From NCBI RefSeq assembly GCF_052055485.1, contig NZ_CP197171.1, forward strand, positions 1,178,001-1,242,000: a DNA stretch of 64,000 nucleotides, in the 5' to 3' direction. The position numbers and the translations under genes are program-made. This stretch comes from Amphibacillus sp052055485 (GTDB lineage Bacteria > Bacillota > Bacilli > Bacillales > Amphibacillaceae). Each line of letters opens with the position of its first letter. Position 1 is the stretch's first letter. Positions 55,679 through 64,000 of this stretch are shown here, piece by piece. The notes beneath the pieces were generated by a model that was not told where the DNA came from, did no database searches, and saw only the letters and a list, made by a program, of their open reading frames with translations.

Positions 55679-55714
55679 CCTAGTCCTCAATCAACTTGAG
55701 GAACTAGGGTTTTA
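55679..55714 (+). terminator. Terminator of the beta-glucoside operon
   Basis: CCTAGTCCTCAA pairs with TTGAGGAACTAGG, followed by TTTT. Confidence 0.85.
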
Positions 55715-55888
55715 TTTATACTTTCGCTCTGTACTGCACTTTTTAGCCTGCTTGTATAACGAGATTAGCTTTTTCAATAGGAATGATTCATCAAAGAATA
55801 AACAGGTGTTACATATATTTATTATGCAGAAAAATAGGAATGCTCATGTGTGGACTACACATATCTTACTACGAATGAGTGAGTAATC

Positions 55889-56184
55889 ATGAAAATTTAT
55901 TATCGTCAGGATCTTTCTATTGATTGCAGAAAAGAATTTACTAACTGGAAGTCTTTGTGTCATCAAGGTAATATCCCGATCTACTTTGCAGACTCAGGCA
56001 TCATTTTATGACATGATTTAATCAAACATTCGAAAGATGACTTATTTGGAAAAGCCTCGAGTTTCTATAAGAAATAGACATTAACCAAGTCGATCTCACC
56101 TTTATTTCTGCAATAGTTGATAAGGGAATCCAAGTACCTAGAAAATTATTAAATAATCAAAACCTTTGGAAGTATACACCATAA
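55889..56184 (+). pseudogene. Decayed small gene
   Basis: An ATG at 55889 begins MKIYYRQDLSIDCRKEF and stops at 56011; after the stop the same frame continues HDLIKHSKDDLFGKASSFYKK to 56077, and a shifted frame gives INQVDLTFISAIVDKG then VPRKLLNNQNLWKY to 56184. Together they suggest a roughly 100-aa protein with one stop and one frameshift. I do not recognise a family. Confidence 0.4.
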
Positions 56185-56215
56185 AAACGTATACTGTAAT
56201 CAAGGAGTGGTGATA

Positions 56216-56917
56216 ATGAAGATTCATCCAATCAAAGCTTTTTCGGATAATTATATTTGGATAATTGAAAAGAACTCAAAGGTAGTTGTTGTGGATCCTG
56301 GAGAATCAGCTGGTGTGATAAGCTATCTAGAAGCAGAAGGGCTTGATTTAGTCGCAATTTTATTAACCCATAATCACGCTGACCATACGGGTGGGATTGA
56401 ACAAATTTTAATGAAATATCCAAATACCCCCATTTATGGACCACAGGAAACTGAGCCGTTGAACGATTATGTCTTACGCGAAGGCGATTCCTTTGAGTTG
56501 TTCGATCAAACCGTTAGTGTCATAGAAACACCTGGACATACCGAGGGACATATTAGTTACTTAATCGGTGATGCACTCTTTTGTGGCGATGCTTTATTCT
56601 CAGCAGGGACAGGCCGAGTCTTTACGGGAGATTATCAAGCACAATATGATACATTACAAAAATTTAAGCAACTAAACGATTCGGTCAAAGTGTATGCAGC
56701 TCATGAATATACAGAAACAAATTTACGCTTTGCTCAATCCATTCAGCCCACTAATCAACTGATTTTTGAAGCTTTAAATAAGGTTATGGCAATACGTAAA
56801 GAAGATAAACCCACATTGCCATCAACGATTGGTCGAGAAAAAGAAATTAATTTATTCCTTCAGGTAGAAACACTTGATAATTTCATAGCGTTGCGTAAGG
56901 GGCGAGATGATTTTTAG
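56216..56917 (+). CDS. gloB: Metallo-beta-lactamase-fold hydrolase, GloB/glyoxalase II-like
   Basis: 233 aa. THNHADHTGG is the zinc-binding HxHxDH motif; further ligands are ETPGHTEGHISYL, ALFCGDALFSAGTGR and YAAHEYTETN; a C-terminal HAGH-type domain follows (TLPSTIGREKEINLF). It resembles hydroxyacylglutathione hydrolase; in bacteria without glutathione the thiol may be bacillithiol or another. Start at ATG 56216 after AAGGAG; GTG 56207 overlaps that site. A terminator follows. Confidence 0.9.
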   Translation: MKIHPIKAFSDNYIWIIEKNSKVVVVDPGESAGVISYLEAEGLDLVAILLTHNHADHTGGIEQILMKYPNTPIYGPQETEPLNDYVLREGDSFELFDQTVSVIETPGHTEGHISYLIGDALFCGDALFSAGTGRVFTGDYQAQYDTLQKFKQLNDSVKVYAAHEYTETNLRFAQSIQPTNQLIFEALNKVMAIRKEDKPTLPSTIGREKEINLFLQVETLDNFIALRKGRDDF

Positions 56918-57001
56918 TGGATTGATTAGTTGAACACCCTAATTTGACGTGTGTTTTTTTGTCCAGTTAATTGTAGGTGTGCTTCTTTTTCCTAGTAAAA
57001 A

Positions 57002-57027
57002 AGATTCTGGCAAATTGCCAGAATCTT
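57002..57027. terminator. Bidirectional terminator after gloB
   Basis: AAGATTCTGGC pairs with GCCAGAATCTT around an AAAT loop; A-run and T-run on either side serve both the plus gloB and the minus reductase gene. Confidence 0.85.
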
Positions 57028-57098
57028 TGAAAATAGGTGCCACACCTATATACTTAGAGTGCTAATTTACTTATTTAGCTTGATGTTGCAACTTGTGA

Positions 57099-57803
57099 TT
57101 AAACGGATAAAAACTCAGTCCGTCTTTGTTCATGCTTGTCGAGTATAATTTGCTCTGGCTTGATTCCTTGCTCAAGCAGTATTTCAATGTTTTGTACGAG
57201 GAATTCGTCACTACCGACAATATAGAAAAGGCCACCTTTATCTGTAGCGAGATTCGCTACTTCATCATAGTAATCTTGGCGATTATCAACGAATTGTGAT
57301 GTAAATTTCTTGTCAGGTGAAGACTCAAATATGTTAGTGAATAAGAAATTCTTTGATGAATCGATGTTCAGGGAATGAAGCTGATTGACGCTGTCAGCAT
57401 GATCAAAATAATCAAGCACAAGTGGCCTGAACGTTGCTAGGCCGACACCTGATGACAACAGATAAATATTTTTATCTTCTCTTCTAAGCGGTACATTTGA
57501 GTTTGTTTTAAATAGTGCCACCTCATGACCAGCTTCAAGATTTCTTAAAATCGCTTTAAACTCGGAACACTGTTCTCTAATCCGTGTTGTGATACCAATT
57601 GAATTTTCATATGGTAAAGTGGAAATGGACATATGACGGACTAGACTACGATTTGGCTTATCCCCAGCATTAAAGCCTTTTAATGCGAAATGGGTGTGCG
57701 CGCCTTCTTCCCAAGTAAAGTCTTCAGGACAGTCAAGCAAGTATGTTTTAACCTCAGGCGTTTCTTCAATAATTTTATTTATTTTAGTCCAGTATATTTG
57801 CAT
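57099..57803 (-). CDS. FAD-binding ferredoxin reductase-type protein
   Basis: 234 aa. FNR-type fold: FAD domain with RSLVRHMSISTLP near residue 53, then a NAD-binding part with LLSSGVGLATFRPLV and FYIVGSDEFL. It lacks an iron-sulphur domain and is short, so it looks like a stand-alone electron-transfer reductase with an unknown partner. It is divergent from the NADH:flavin oxidoreductase gene, which suggests related redox roles but proves nothing. Confidence 0.8.
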   Translation of the reverse strand: MQIYWTKINKIIEETPEVKTYLLDCPEDFTWEEGAHTHFALKGFNAGDKPNRSLVRHMSISTLPYENSIGITTRIREQCSEFKAILRNLEAGHEVALFKTNSNVPLRREDKNIYLLSSGVGLATFRPLVLDYFDHADSVNQLHSLNIDSSKNFLFTNIFESSPDKKFTSQFVDNRQDYYDEVANLATDKGGLFYIVGSDEFLVQNIEILLEQGIKPEQIILDKHEQRRTEFLSV

Positions 57804-57995
57804 AATCCCCTCTCCTCGCTTAGTTAATGATATTGTACTCCTTAATATACACTAAGTGATAATTATTCTCAATTAAATAGTTTGATTATTTCAAAAAAAT
57901 AAATGAAATTTAAAAATGTGAGCAATTTACACAACCCTCGAACCTGAATGATTTATAATCGACATATGTGGAACAATAATACTAGGAGGTCTGAA

Positions 57996-59120
57996 ATGAA
58001 CAAAAAATATAAACCATTATTTGAACCCTTTACCTTTAAATCAGGTGTAACGATTGATAATCGGATCATGATGGCACCCATGACGACGAATTCAGCATTT
58101 GAGAATGGCATGGTGACGACAGATGAGCACATCTATTACAAACGTCGAGCGGCAGGAGTTGGTGCGGTTATTACTTCTTGTGCACAAGTAAAAGAAGATG
58201 GTAAATTTGCTGGCTCATTAAGTGCTGCCTCAGATAAGCATATTGAAAGTCTAACCAAATTAGCCAGCACCATTAAAAGTACAGGAACAAAAGCGATTTT
58301 ACAAATTTTCCATGTTGGTCGCATGGGCACATCAAGCGCACTTAGAGGACTTCAACCTGTTAGTGCCAGTTCTGTCGCTGCTGTTCGTGAAGGTGCTGAA
58401 ACACCAAGAACATTAACAGATGAAGAAGTTCGTGACATCATTGAATCCTTTGGTGAAGCAACGCGAAGGGCAATCGAAGCAGGCTTTGATGGTGTAGAAA
58501 TTCACGGAGCTAACACTTACTTAATTCAACAATTTTTCTCACCGCATTCTAATCGTAGAGATGATCATTGGGGTGGAACATTAGAAAAACGAATGAACTT
58601 CCCACTAGCAGTTGTTGATTCGGTCAAAGAAGCGATCGAAACACACGCTAGTAAACCATTTGTTCTTGGCTACCGCATTTCACCAGAGGAAATAGAAGAG
58701 CCAGGGATCACGCTCGAAGACACATTAGCTCTATTAATGAAATTAAAAGATCAAGGACTTGATTATATTCATGTTTCACTTGGTGATGTGATGCAAGGAT
58801 CGATTCGTAATCGAGAAAATGTGACACCAACACTTAAAGTGATTACAGAAAGGGTTGGAGCTGACACTCCAATAATCGGTGTGGGTCAAATCATTACACC
58901 AGATGAGGCTCTAGCAGCAATGGAAGAACTTAATCTTCCACTCATAGCCATTGGCAGAGAGCTGATTGTTGAACCTGATTGGATTGAAAAGGTGAAAACA
59001 GGAAAAGATGATACGATTCGGACAGAGATTCATCCAGAAGACAAAGAAGATTTAGCATTCCCTGACGCCATGTGGGAATATGTCCAATCCAGACCGGGTT
59101 GGTTGCCGATTGTTAAATAA
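57996..59120 (+). CDS. NADH:flavin oxidoreductase, old yellow enzyme family
   Basis: 374 aa FMN-dependent TIM-barrel oxidoreductase (OYE/NemA/YqiG type). Signatures: NRIMMAPMTTNSA, LQIFHVGRM, FDGVEIHGANTYLIQQFFSP (His-Asn region) with SNRRDDHWGG, and IGRELIVEPDWIEKV. Start at ATG 57996 behind AGGAGG; an upstream ATG at 57948 adds 16 residues without a ribosome site. It probably reduces activated alkenes or xenobiotics. A terminator follows at 59135. Confidence 0.9.
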   Translation: MNKKYKPLFEPFTFKSGVTIDNRIMMAPMTTNSAFENGMVTTDEHIYYKRRAAGVGAVITSCAQVKEDGKFAGSLSAASDKHIESLTKLASTIKSTGTKAILQIFHVGRMGTSSALRGLQPVSASSVAAVREGAETPRTLTDEEVRDIIESFGEATRRAIEAGFDGVEIHGANTYLIQQFFSPHSNRRDDHWGGTLEKRMNFPLAVVDSVKEAIETHASKPFVLGYRISPEEIEEPGITLEDTLALLMKLKDQGLDYIHVSLGDVMQGSIRNRENVTPTLKVITERVGADTPIIGVGQIITPDEALAAMEELNLPLIAIGRELIVEPDWIEKVKTGKDDTIRTEIHPEDKEDLAFPDAMWEYVQSRPGWLPIVK

Positions 59121-59134
59121 TATAATGGGAAAGG

Positions 59135-59171
59135 AGTATCACTCACTAGATAATGTGGGTGATACTTTTTA
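59135..59171 (+). terminator. Terminator after the flavin oxidoreductase gene
   Basis: AGTATCAC (59135-59142) pairs with GTGATACT (59159-59166), followed by TTTTT. Confidence 0.8.
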
Positions 59172-59333
59172 ATAACTAGCCGCAAAACAAGACAAGGTAG
59201 AGATAATGGTATAAAGGACTGGTTTACATGGTTAATAGTGGTATAATAGATAAGAATAAACAGAGCGTGGCATATATTTTAAAGAAACGATTATTAATAT
59301 GAAGATAGCTAAAAAAGGAAGAGTTAGTTCATT

Positions 59334-59930
59334 ATGCATAATAATGTTGAAGAGTTTTTATCAACTTTTAATTAAGACGGAAAAGTAGCTAAAAAGACAG
59401 GTGCGTAAAGAGAAAGAATGCAGTTATAAGGATGCCTTAAAAGTAATGAAGGGAAAAAATCCTGTATAATAGTTCATTATGATGATTTAGTTTTGTATAG
59501 ATAAATCAAGAATTCAGTTAATAAATGGAAAAACGCACTAAATTATTACGTTATATACCTATCTAACGAGATAGTTAATAATTTTAAATTAATCTATAAT
59601 AAAGCGATGGATCCTGATAAAGTGATTCTAAAGCAATGTTATTATATTTTATGCAAATGACTCTTTATCATAAGTTTTAAATGAAGTTAAAAAAAATAAG
59701 TACACAAACTCCCCAGTCTATAAACAGAATGGTGACTTTATTGGATTACTTACTGATAACGGTATTATCAATTATTTATCAATAAGTATCGAAAAGGCTA
59801 TGCTATTAATTTCTACTATATGAAACACAAATAGAAGTAAGACGGTATATAATGCGAGGGATATCTTTGAAAATAAAGAAAATCGGATAGGAACCACATT
59901 AATTATCTAAAATGGAGAAAAATCAAAAAA
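59334..59930 (+). pseudogene. CBS-domain protein gene, decayed
   Basis: Fragments of a CBS-domain protein survive in several frames: MHNNVEEFLSTFN at the start (59334), a tryptophan-to-stop site after it, KECSYKDALKVMKGKNPV near 59417, and YTNSPVYKQNGDFIGLLTDN then GIINYLSISIEKA at 59701-59800, which is a clear CBS signature (SPVYxxxGxFIGLLT). Many stops and frameshifts separate them. The gene is dead. Confidence 0.6.
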
Positions 59931-60003
59931 ATATTAGTGATTATAATTGCATGGGCTATTTTTTAAATAGAATCAGTTTATTAAAATATGAGGAGGTATA
60001 AAA

Positions 60004-62231
60004 TTGAGCAACAAGCTATTACAATTACGGAATTTAATGGGAAAATACAAAGTATCAAAAACCCTTGATATAAATGAATTGATTCTTGAAGGATTGGAAA
60101 GGAATATTGATTTAACTTTTGAAGATATTAATGAGATAAAGAAAAAAACGAATGAATTCGATGAAGTAATCTCTCCAACAATTATTACTAAATTTATGAA
60201 AAAGATAGTAACTAAAGATGTTGATGTATTGGTACCTTGGAATGTATATGGTGAATTAATTGGGGCAATTACTCCACATGTTAAGAACAGTATGTTAATT
60301 AATAGCAATGAAACTTCTGCCAAGATTACTAACTTAATACTGAAAAATACGAAGCATCAAATTAGCGTAGGAGATTCATTACTAATTCTCGATGAATTAA
60401 GTGAATTTAGATTCGATTTAATATGCGGTTTTCCACCAATGGGTATAAGGTCTAAAGCAGAAATAAATAATCATATGTCAACGCTGAATTAAGTCATTTA
60501 TTGATATTAAAATCGTCTAAATTATTAAGTGAAGATGGTCAAATGTTTTTTGTGGTAAATGAAAACTTTTTCAATAAAGAAAGGGCGAATGCAATTTTAC
60601 CAATTTTAGAAGACAAAGGTATTTATTTAGACTCTGCATTCTATCTTCCGCCTGGGTCACTTATTAATTCAGGTATTGGAACATATCTAGTAGTCCTAAG
60701 TCGTAAAAAGTATGATGGCTTGTTCATTAGCGAATTAAAAGGTAAAAATTTAGAACAAGTAATTCTAAATTGGAAAGCTAGAAAAGAAAGTAAAATACTC
60801 CAAAATGGTAAATTAATAGAACATAAATTATTTTCATCCTATGTAAGATTAGAAAAAGAGATAGAAGTAAAAAAGATTGTTAACAAAACTAATCTTACTG
60901 CGGTACCTATTGAAAATATAATAATTAGTATAAATAGTTTGCCAAGAAAAGATGATTCTTTCAAAGAACAAGTGAATGCAATATATTTACCTAATATTGG
61001 GTTGTCAAATGTAGTAGATAATCAACAAGAAATGAAAATTAAATCTCGAAATTACTTTCAAATTATTCTAAATGATAGTGTTAATAACAGTTATTTGGCA
61101 AAGTGGTTTAATACAGAATTAGGTCTACTTGTTAGAGAAAGTTTGATGGATAGTACAGTTATTCAAAGAATTAACAAAACTAGGTTATTGAAAACAAATA
61201 TATACCTTCCGAAAAAAATTGTACAGCAAGAGATATTATACATACAATCTAAGATTAATGAATTTAGGAATGAATTATACAGTATTGAAAATAAGGCATG
61301 GAACTATCCCAATAGTTATGAGCAATTAAATAGACGTCTGGAGAAATTAAACAGGGAAGACGGACTTGCTGATTGGATAGAAACATTGCCTTTTCCTTTA
61401 GCGTCTATCCTGTATAAATACCATGCTATAAAGGATGGATCTTCAAAGAAAGAATTTTTATTACATTTCTTTGAAGCATTTGCTCAATTTCAAGTTGTAT
61501 TGATGTTAAGTGCTTATATAAAGAACGGAAGTAACTTAGATCGAAAGTATATTTATGAGATTGATGCAGATAAATTAACTAGAGCAACTTTTGGGACGTG
61601 GGTTCACATTGGTGAAAATATGGCGAAAAAACTAAGACAATTATTAGAGGATTCGCCAGAGCAATCTTTACGATTGTTTCAACATAAAAGAAAAGGAATT
61701 TTAAAGATCATTTCATCTAAACAAATATATAATATCTTACGTAGGACAAAGGAATACCGAAATGACTGGAAGGGTCATGGTGGAGTTGAAAGTAGCACTG
61801 AAAGAAAAAATAGATTGGTCTTATTAGAAAAAGAATTACATTTGCTAAGAAAAATAATAGGTGATGTTTATGAAGACTATCAATTAATTCAGCCAGGCAC
61901 AGGACATTTTAGTTCGGGTTTATATCATTGTAACTGCAAATTATTAAAAGGAACAAGAAATACTTTTATAGAGAAAAATATCGAAGTATTAAGTGGTTTG
62001 GATATAGAGAATTTATATTTACTTGAGGAAGATGGTCATGAACCACTTGAATTACTCCCATTTATTAGATTAATACCAAGTCCAAATACACAGGTTAATG
62101 TTTGTTACTTTTATAATAGAGTAGATCAAGCTGGAGTACGAATGGTTTCATATTACTTTGATCAAGATGCTGACATTACGATTCAGGATACCACAATAAA
62201 AAAAATATTAAATAATTTAAACTTCAATTAA
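60004..62231 (+). pseudogene. N-6 DNA methylase-like gene, frameshifted, catalytic motif lost
   Basis: A TTG start (AGGAGGT site) opens 163 codons, ending at 60492; a second frame continues from about 60478 (NAELSHLLILKSSKLLSEDG) to 62231. Joined, they give about 740 aa. The first part resembles type I/IIG-like N6 methylases, but the place of the NPPY/F motif reads FDLICGFPPMG, lacking the catalytic Asn and aromatic residue. The long C-terminal part (LPFPLASILYKYHAIKDG, LLHFFEAFAQF, RNDWKGHGG) is a separate conserved-looking domain of unknown function. With frameshift and motif loss it cannot methylate; the second frame could still be made. Confidence 0.65.
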
Positions 62232-62906
62232 GCTGTTATATTAAAAATGGACTTTGCAATCTAGGATAAAATAGAAAAGAAGTATTAACAAGATAAGTGG
62301 CTTATAAAAGTTAATTTTAATTAGAGTGTGCTATAAAACTATTTAGTATAGTTTACGTATTTTCTAAAATCAACATAAATCTATCCATTTAACGTATTAG
62401 TTCCGGGTATTTCAACTTAAGTTACTAAAATTGGAAAACTAAGATATGTCAGTTAATATAGATGAAACAGATAAACTATCTGACCAAATTGTTAATATTT
62501 TCTCTGATTTAAGGTGGTAGTATTTACTTATTCATGATAAAAATAGTGAAAACGGAAGAAAACTAGAATTAGAGCGAGAGCATAAAAAATTGGAATAAAG
62601 CTCCTCGGAGAAAAGGCTGAGAAATTAAGAGTTTAAATAGAAGAAAAAGGAACCAACTTTAAGAAGGAAATTTTTAGTCATATGGAGTATTTAGTAGAAA
62701 TCAGAAAAATAGAGAATTATTTAAATAGCTTGTAATTAATAAAATTTGATAACGCTAAATCTATTAATGAATTTATTAAAAAGTTAAAGTATCAAATCGA
62801 TTAGATAATTTTATTGAAGTTATTGAAAAATGGTATGAAAATATCTAAACGTTAATTTTAATAAAAAACGTAGATTATATAATCAAGTTAGTCACCTAAA
62901 ATAAAA
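62232..62906. other. Decayed DNA before the IS30 element
   Basis: About 670 AT-rich bases with short lysine/glutamate-rich frames broken by stops (for example near 62560-62720). It looks like one or more degraded genes, not identifiable. Confidence 0.4.
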
Positions 62907-64000
62907 GGCCATGTGAATCTCATGTTATATTGAAAGTACGACCAACCAATATAAGGAGAATTCACATGACCCATGTAAATACTATCACAGAATCACGGAA
63001 AGGGAAACACCTTACATTTGCTGAAATGAAACAGATTGAAGCATATAAGAAACTCGAGTTATCAAACCGAGCGATTGGCCGACTGCTTGATCGCAATTAT
63101 CAAACCATCAATAATAATGTTAAGAAAGGGACTGTTACACAAGTCCAAAAGCAAACACAGAACGGCAAATCCTATTTTTATGAAAGAGCAGTTTATTTCG
63201 CAGATGTCAATTATGACGTCTATGAAAAGAATCGTTCGCATTGCGGCCGCCGCCCCAAATGGGTTGATGGACATGAATTTGTTGATTGGGCTGATCAAAA
63301 AATGCGACAAGACAAATGGTCACCTGATGTTGTTGTCAATGTAGCTAAAAGTGAAGCCTTCTTTCATGAATCCATCATTCCAAGCACGTCCACACTTTAT
63401 CATTGGATTGATAGTGGCATCATGCAGACAAAGAATATGGATTTGTTAGAAAAGGTTGATCGAAAACCACGCTCCACAAAAGGCAAAGGACATCGAAATA
63501 AAAAGGTGCATGGTATCTCAATCGAAGAACGTCCAGAATCAGTTAACCAGCGAAAGGAATTCGGACATTGGGAAATTGATACGGTTATCGGTAAAAAGAA
63601 GGCTGATGAACCTGTTCTATTAACGCTTGTTGAACGTAAAACAACCTTTGAACTCCTCTTCAAAATTGATGGGAAAAGAGCAACGCAAATTGATGATACC
63701 TTACAACATATGATTAGTCAGTTAAACGGAATCGAAGGTGACATTTTTAAAACCATTACCTCAGACAATGGAAGTGAGTTTAGTAATCTATCTGAATTGT
63801 CTAAAGAGATTGATGTCTATTACTGTCATCCATACGCTTCCTTTGAACGAGGAACCAGTGAAAATCAACATAAAATCATCCGTCGTTTCTTACCCAAACA
63901 TGAGTCGCTGAAAGATGTTAATGAGGATCAAGTCAAAAGGGTTCAACAATGGATGAATGACTATCCACGAAGAAACCAAAACTATAAAACACCTCACCAA
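62907..64000 (+). mobile_element. IS30-family insertion sequence (partial, runs off the window)
   Basis: Left part of an IS30 element. The outer end is near 62890-62910 but the terminal repeat cannot be fixed because the right end is missing. An inverted repeat (62907-62921 with 62956-62971) covers the transposase ribosome site and ATG. Confidence 0.8.
62966..64000 (+). CDS. IS30-family transposase (3' end outside the window)
   Basis: 345 codons open to the window end, from ATG 62966 with AAGGAGAA upstream. N-terminal HTH region (HLTFAEMKQIEAYKKLELS, NRAIGRLLDR), DDE core with FGHWEIDTVIG (first D), TSDNGSEFS (second D) and HPYASFERGTSENQHKIIRR (catalytic E). This long frame has no stop inside the window. 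Typical IS30 features; probably complete apart from its end. Confidence 0.92.
   Translation, partial: MTHVNTITESRKGKHLTFAEMKQIEAYKKLELSNRAIGRLLDRNYQTINNNVKKGTVTQVQKQTQNGKSYFYERAVYFADVNYDVYEKNRSHCGRRPKWVDGHEFVDWADQKMRQDKWSPDVVVNVAKSEAFFHESIIPSTSTLYHWIDSGIMQTKNMDLLEKVDRKPRSTKGKGHRNKKVHGISIEERPESVNQRKEFGHWEIDTVIGKKKADEPVLLTLVERKTTFELLFKIDGKRATQIDDTLQHMISQLNGIEGDIFKTITSDNGSEFSNLSELSKEIDVYYCHPYASFERGTSENQHKIIRRFLPKHESLKDVNEDQVKRVQQWMNDYPRRNQNYKTPHQ

Noticed and set aside
59660..59680. TTATCATAAGT match to the rlmH attachment core, possible attR
   Set aside because: Only 11 bases match, no similarity extends beyond, and it lies within the reading of the decayed CBS gene. AT-rich DNA yields such matches by chance.

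Overview
The window is AT-rich, low-GC Gram-positive DNA, most likely from Bacilli/Lactobacillales (Carnobacteriaceae- or Aerococcaceae-like). This rests on class III fructose-1,6-bisphosphatase, LicT/BglG-type PTS regulation with RAT/terminator leaders, strong AGGAGG-type ribosome sites with some GTG/TTG starts, IS256, ISLre2, IS21 and IS30 elements, and rlmH used as an integration site. The species cannot be fixed from the sequence alone.

1-14.4 kb is mainly core metabolism. A fructose-family PTS (EIIB, EIIC), a divergent DeoR regulator, a CxE-type glycyl radical enzyme with its activase, and a fructose-6-phosphate-aldolase-like protein match in gene content the E. coli frw-pflDC-fsaB set, recently explained as 1,5-anhydrohexitol-6-phosphate catabolism. 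Then come fbp, a hidden 46-aa ORF, two paralogous DUF4352-type lipoproteins, and between them an NmrA-like reductase and a LysR regulator.

14.4-41.6 kb is an accessory island joined to the 3' end of rlmH, the classical SCC attachment gene. It begins with a three-gene minus-strand operon: two large serine recombinases and a 50-aa protein. The proximal recombinase frame runs across the junction into rlmH. Next are a rolling-circle-type replication protein, two unknown proteins, an IS256 element, tiny genes, an AIPR-like (abortive infection) gene with a partner, two small regulators and a complete type I restriction-modification system (hsdRMS). After hsdS lies the most interesting locus: a eukaryotic-type Ser/Thr kinase with an AbiJ-like N-terminus, a DUF6414-like protein, a AAA+ ATPase whose N-terminal half carries a duplicated alpha/beta domain, and a 38-aa ORF. 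An IS21-family element (2500 bp, 5-bp target duplication AGAAT) sits exactly inside the DUF6414-like gene. Removing it restores an open frame ending 1 nt before the ATPase start, so the genes were once a coupled operon. I read this as a candidate defence system that is now probably inactivated or weakened. A transposase-less IS21-like relic with four 22-bp repeats at each end and a broken RhuM-family gene follow.

41.7-50.3 kb holds a heterodimeric ABC exporter and an IS nest: two diverged ISLre2 copies flank a third IS, with CAAATCAA at every junction. 51.2-55.7 kb is a beta-glucoside operon (antiterminator, EIIBCA, 6-phospho-beta-glucosidase) with two RAT/terminator leaders. 55.9-59.1 kb has a gene relic, a glyoxalase II-like hydrolase, an FAD-binding reductase and an old-yellow-enzyme-type oxidoreductase. 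59.3-64 kb is decayed: a CBS-domain pseudogene, a frameshifted N-6 DNA methylase-like gene with a lost catalytic motif, and the start of an IS30 element that runs off the window.

No rRNA, tRNA or CRISPR array was seen. The right end of the rlmH-linked island could not be located.
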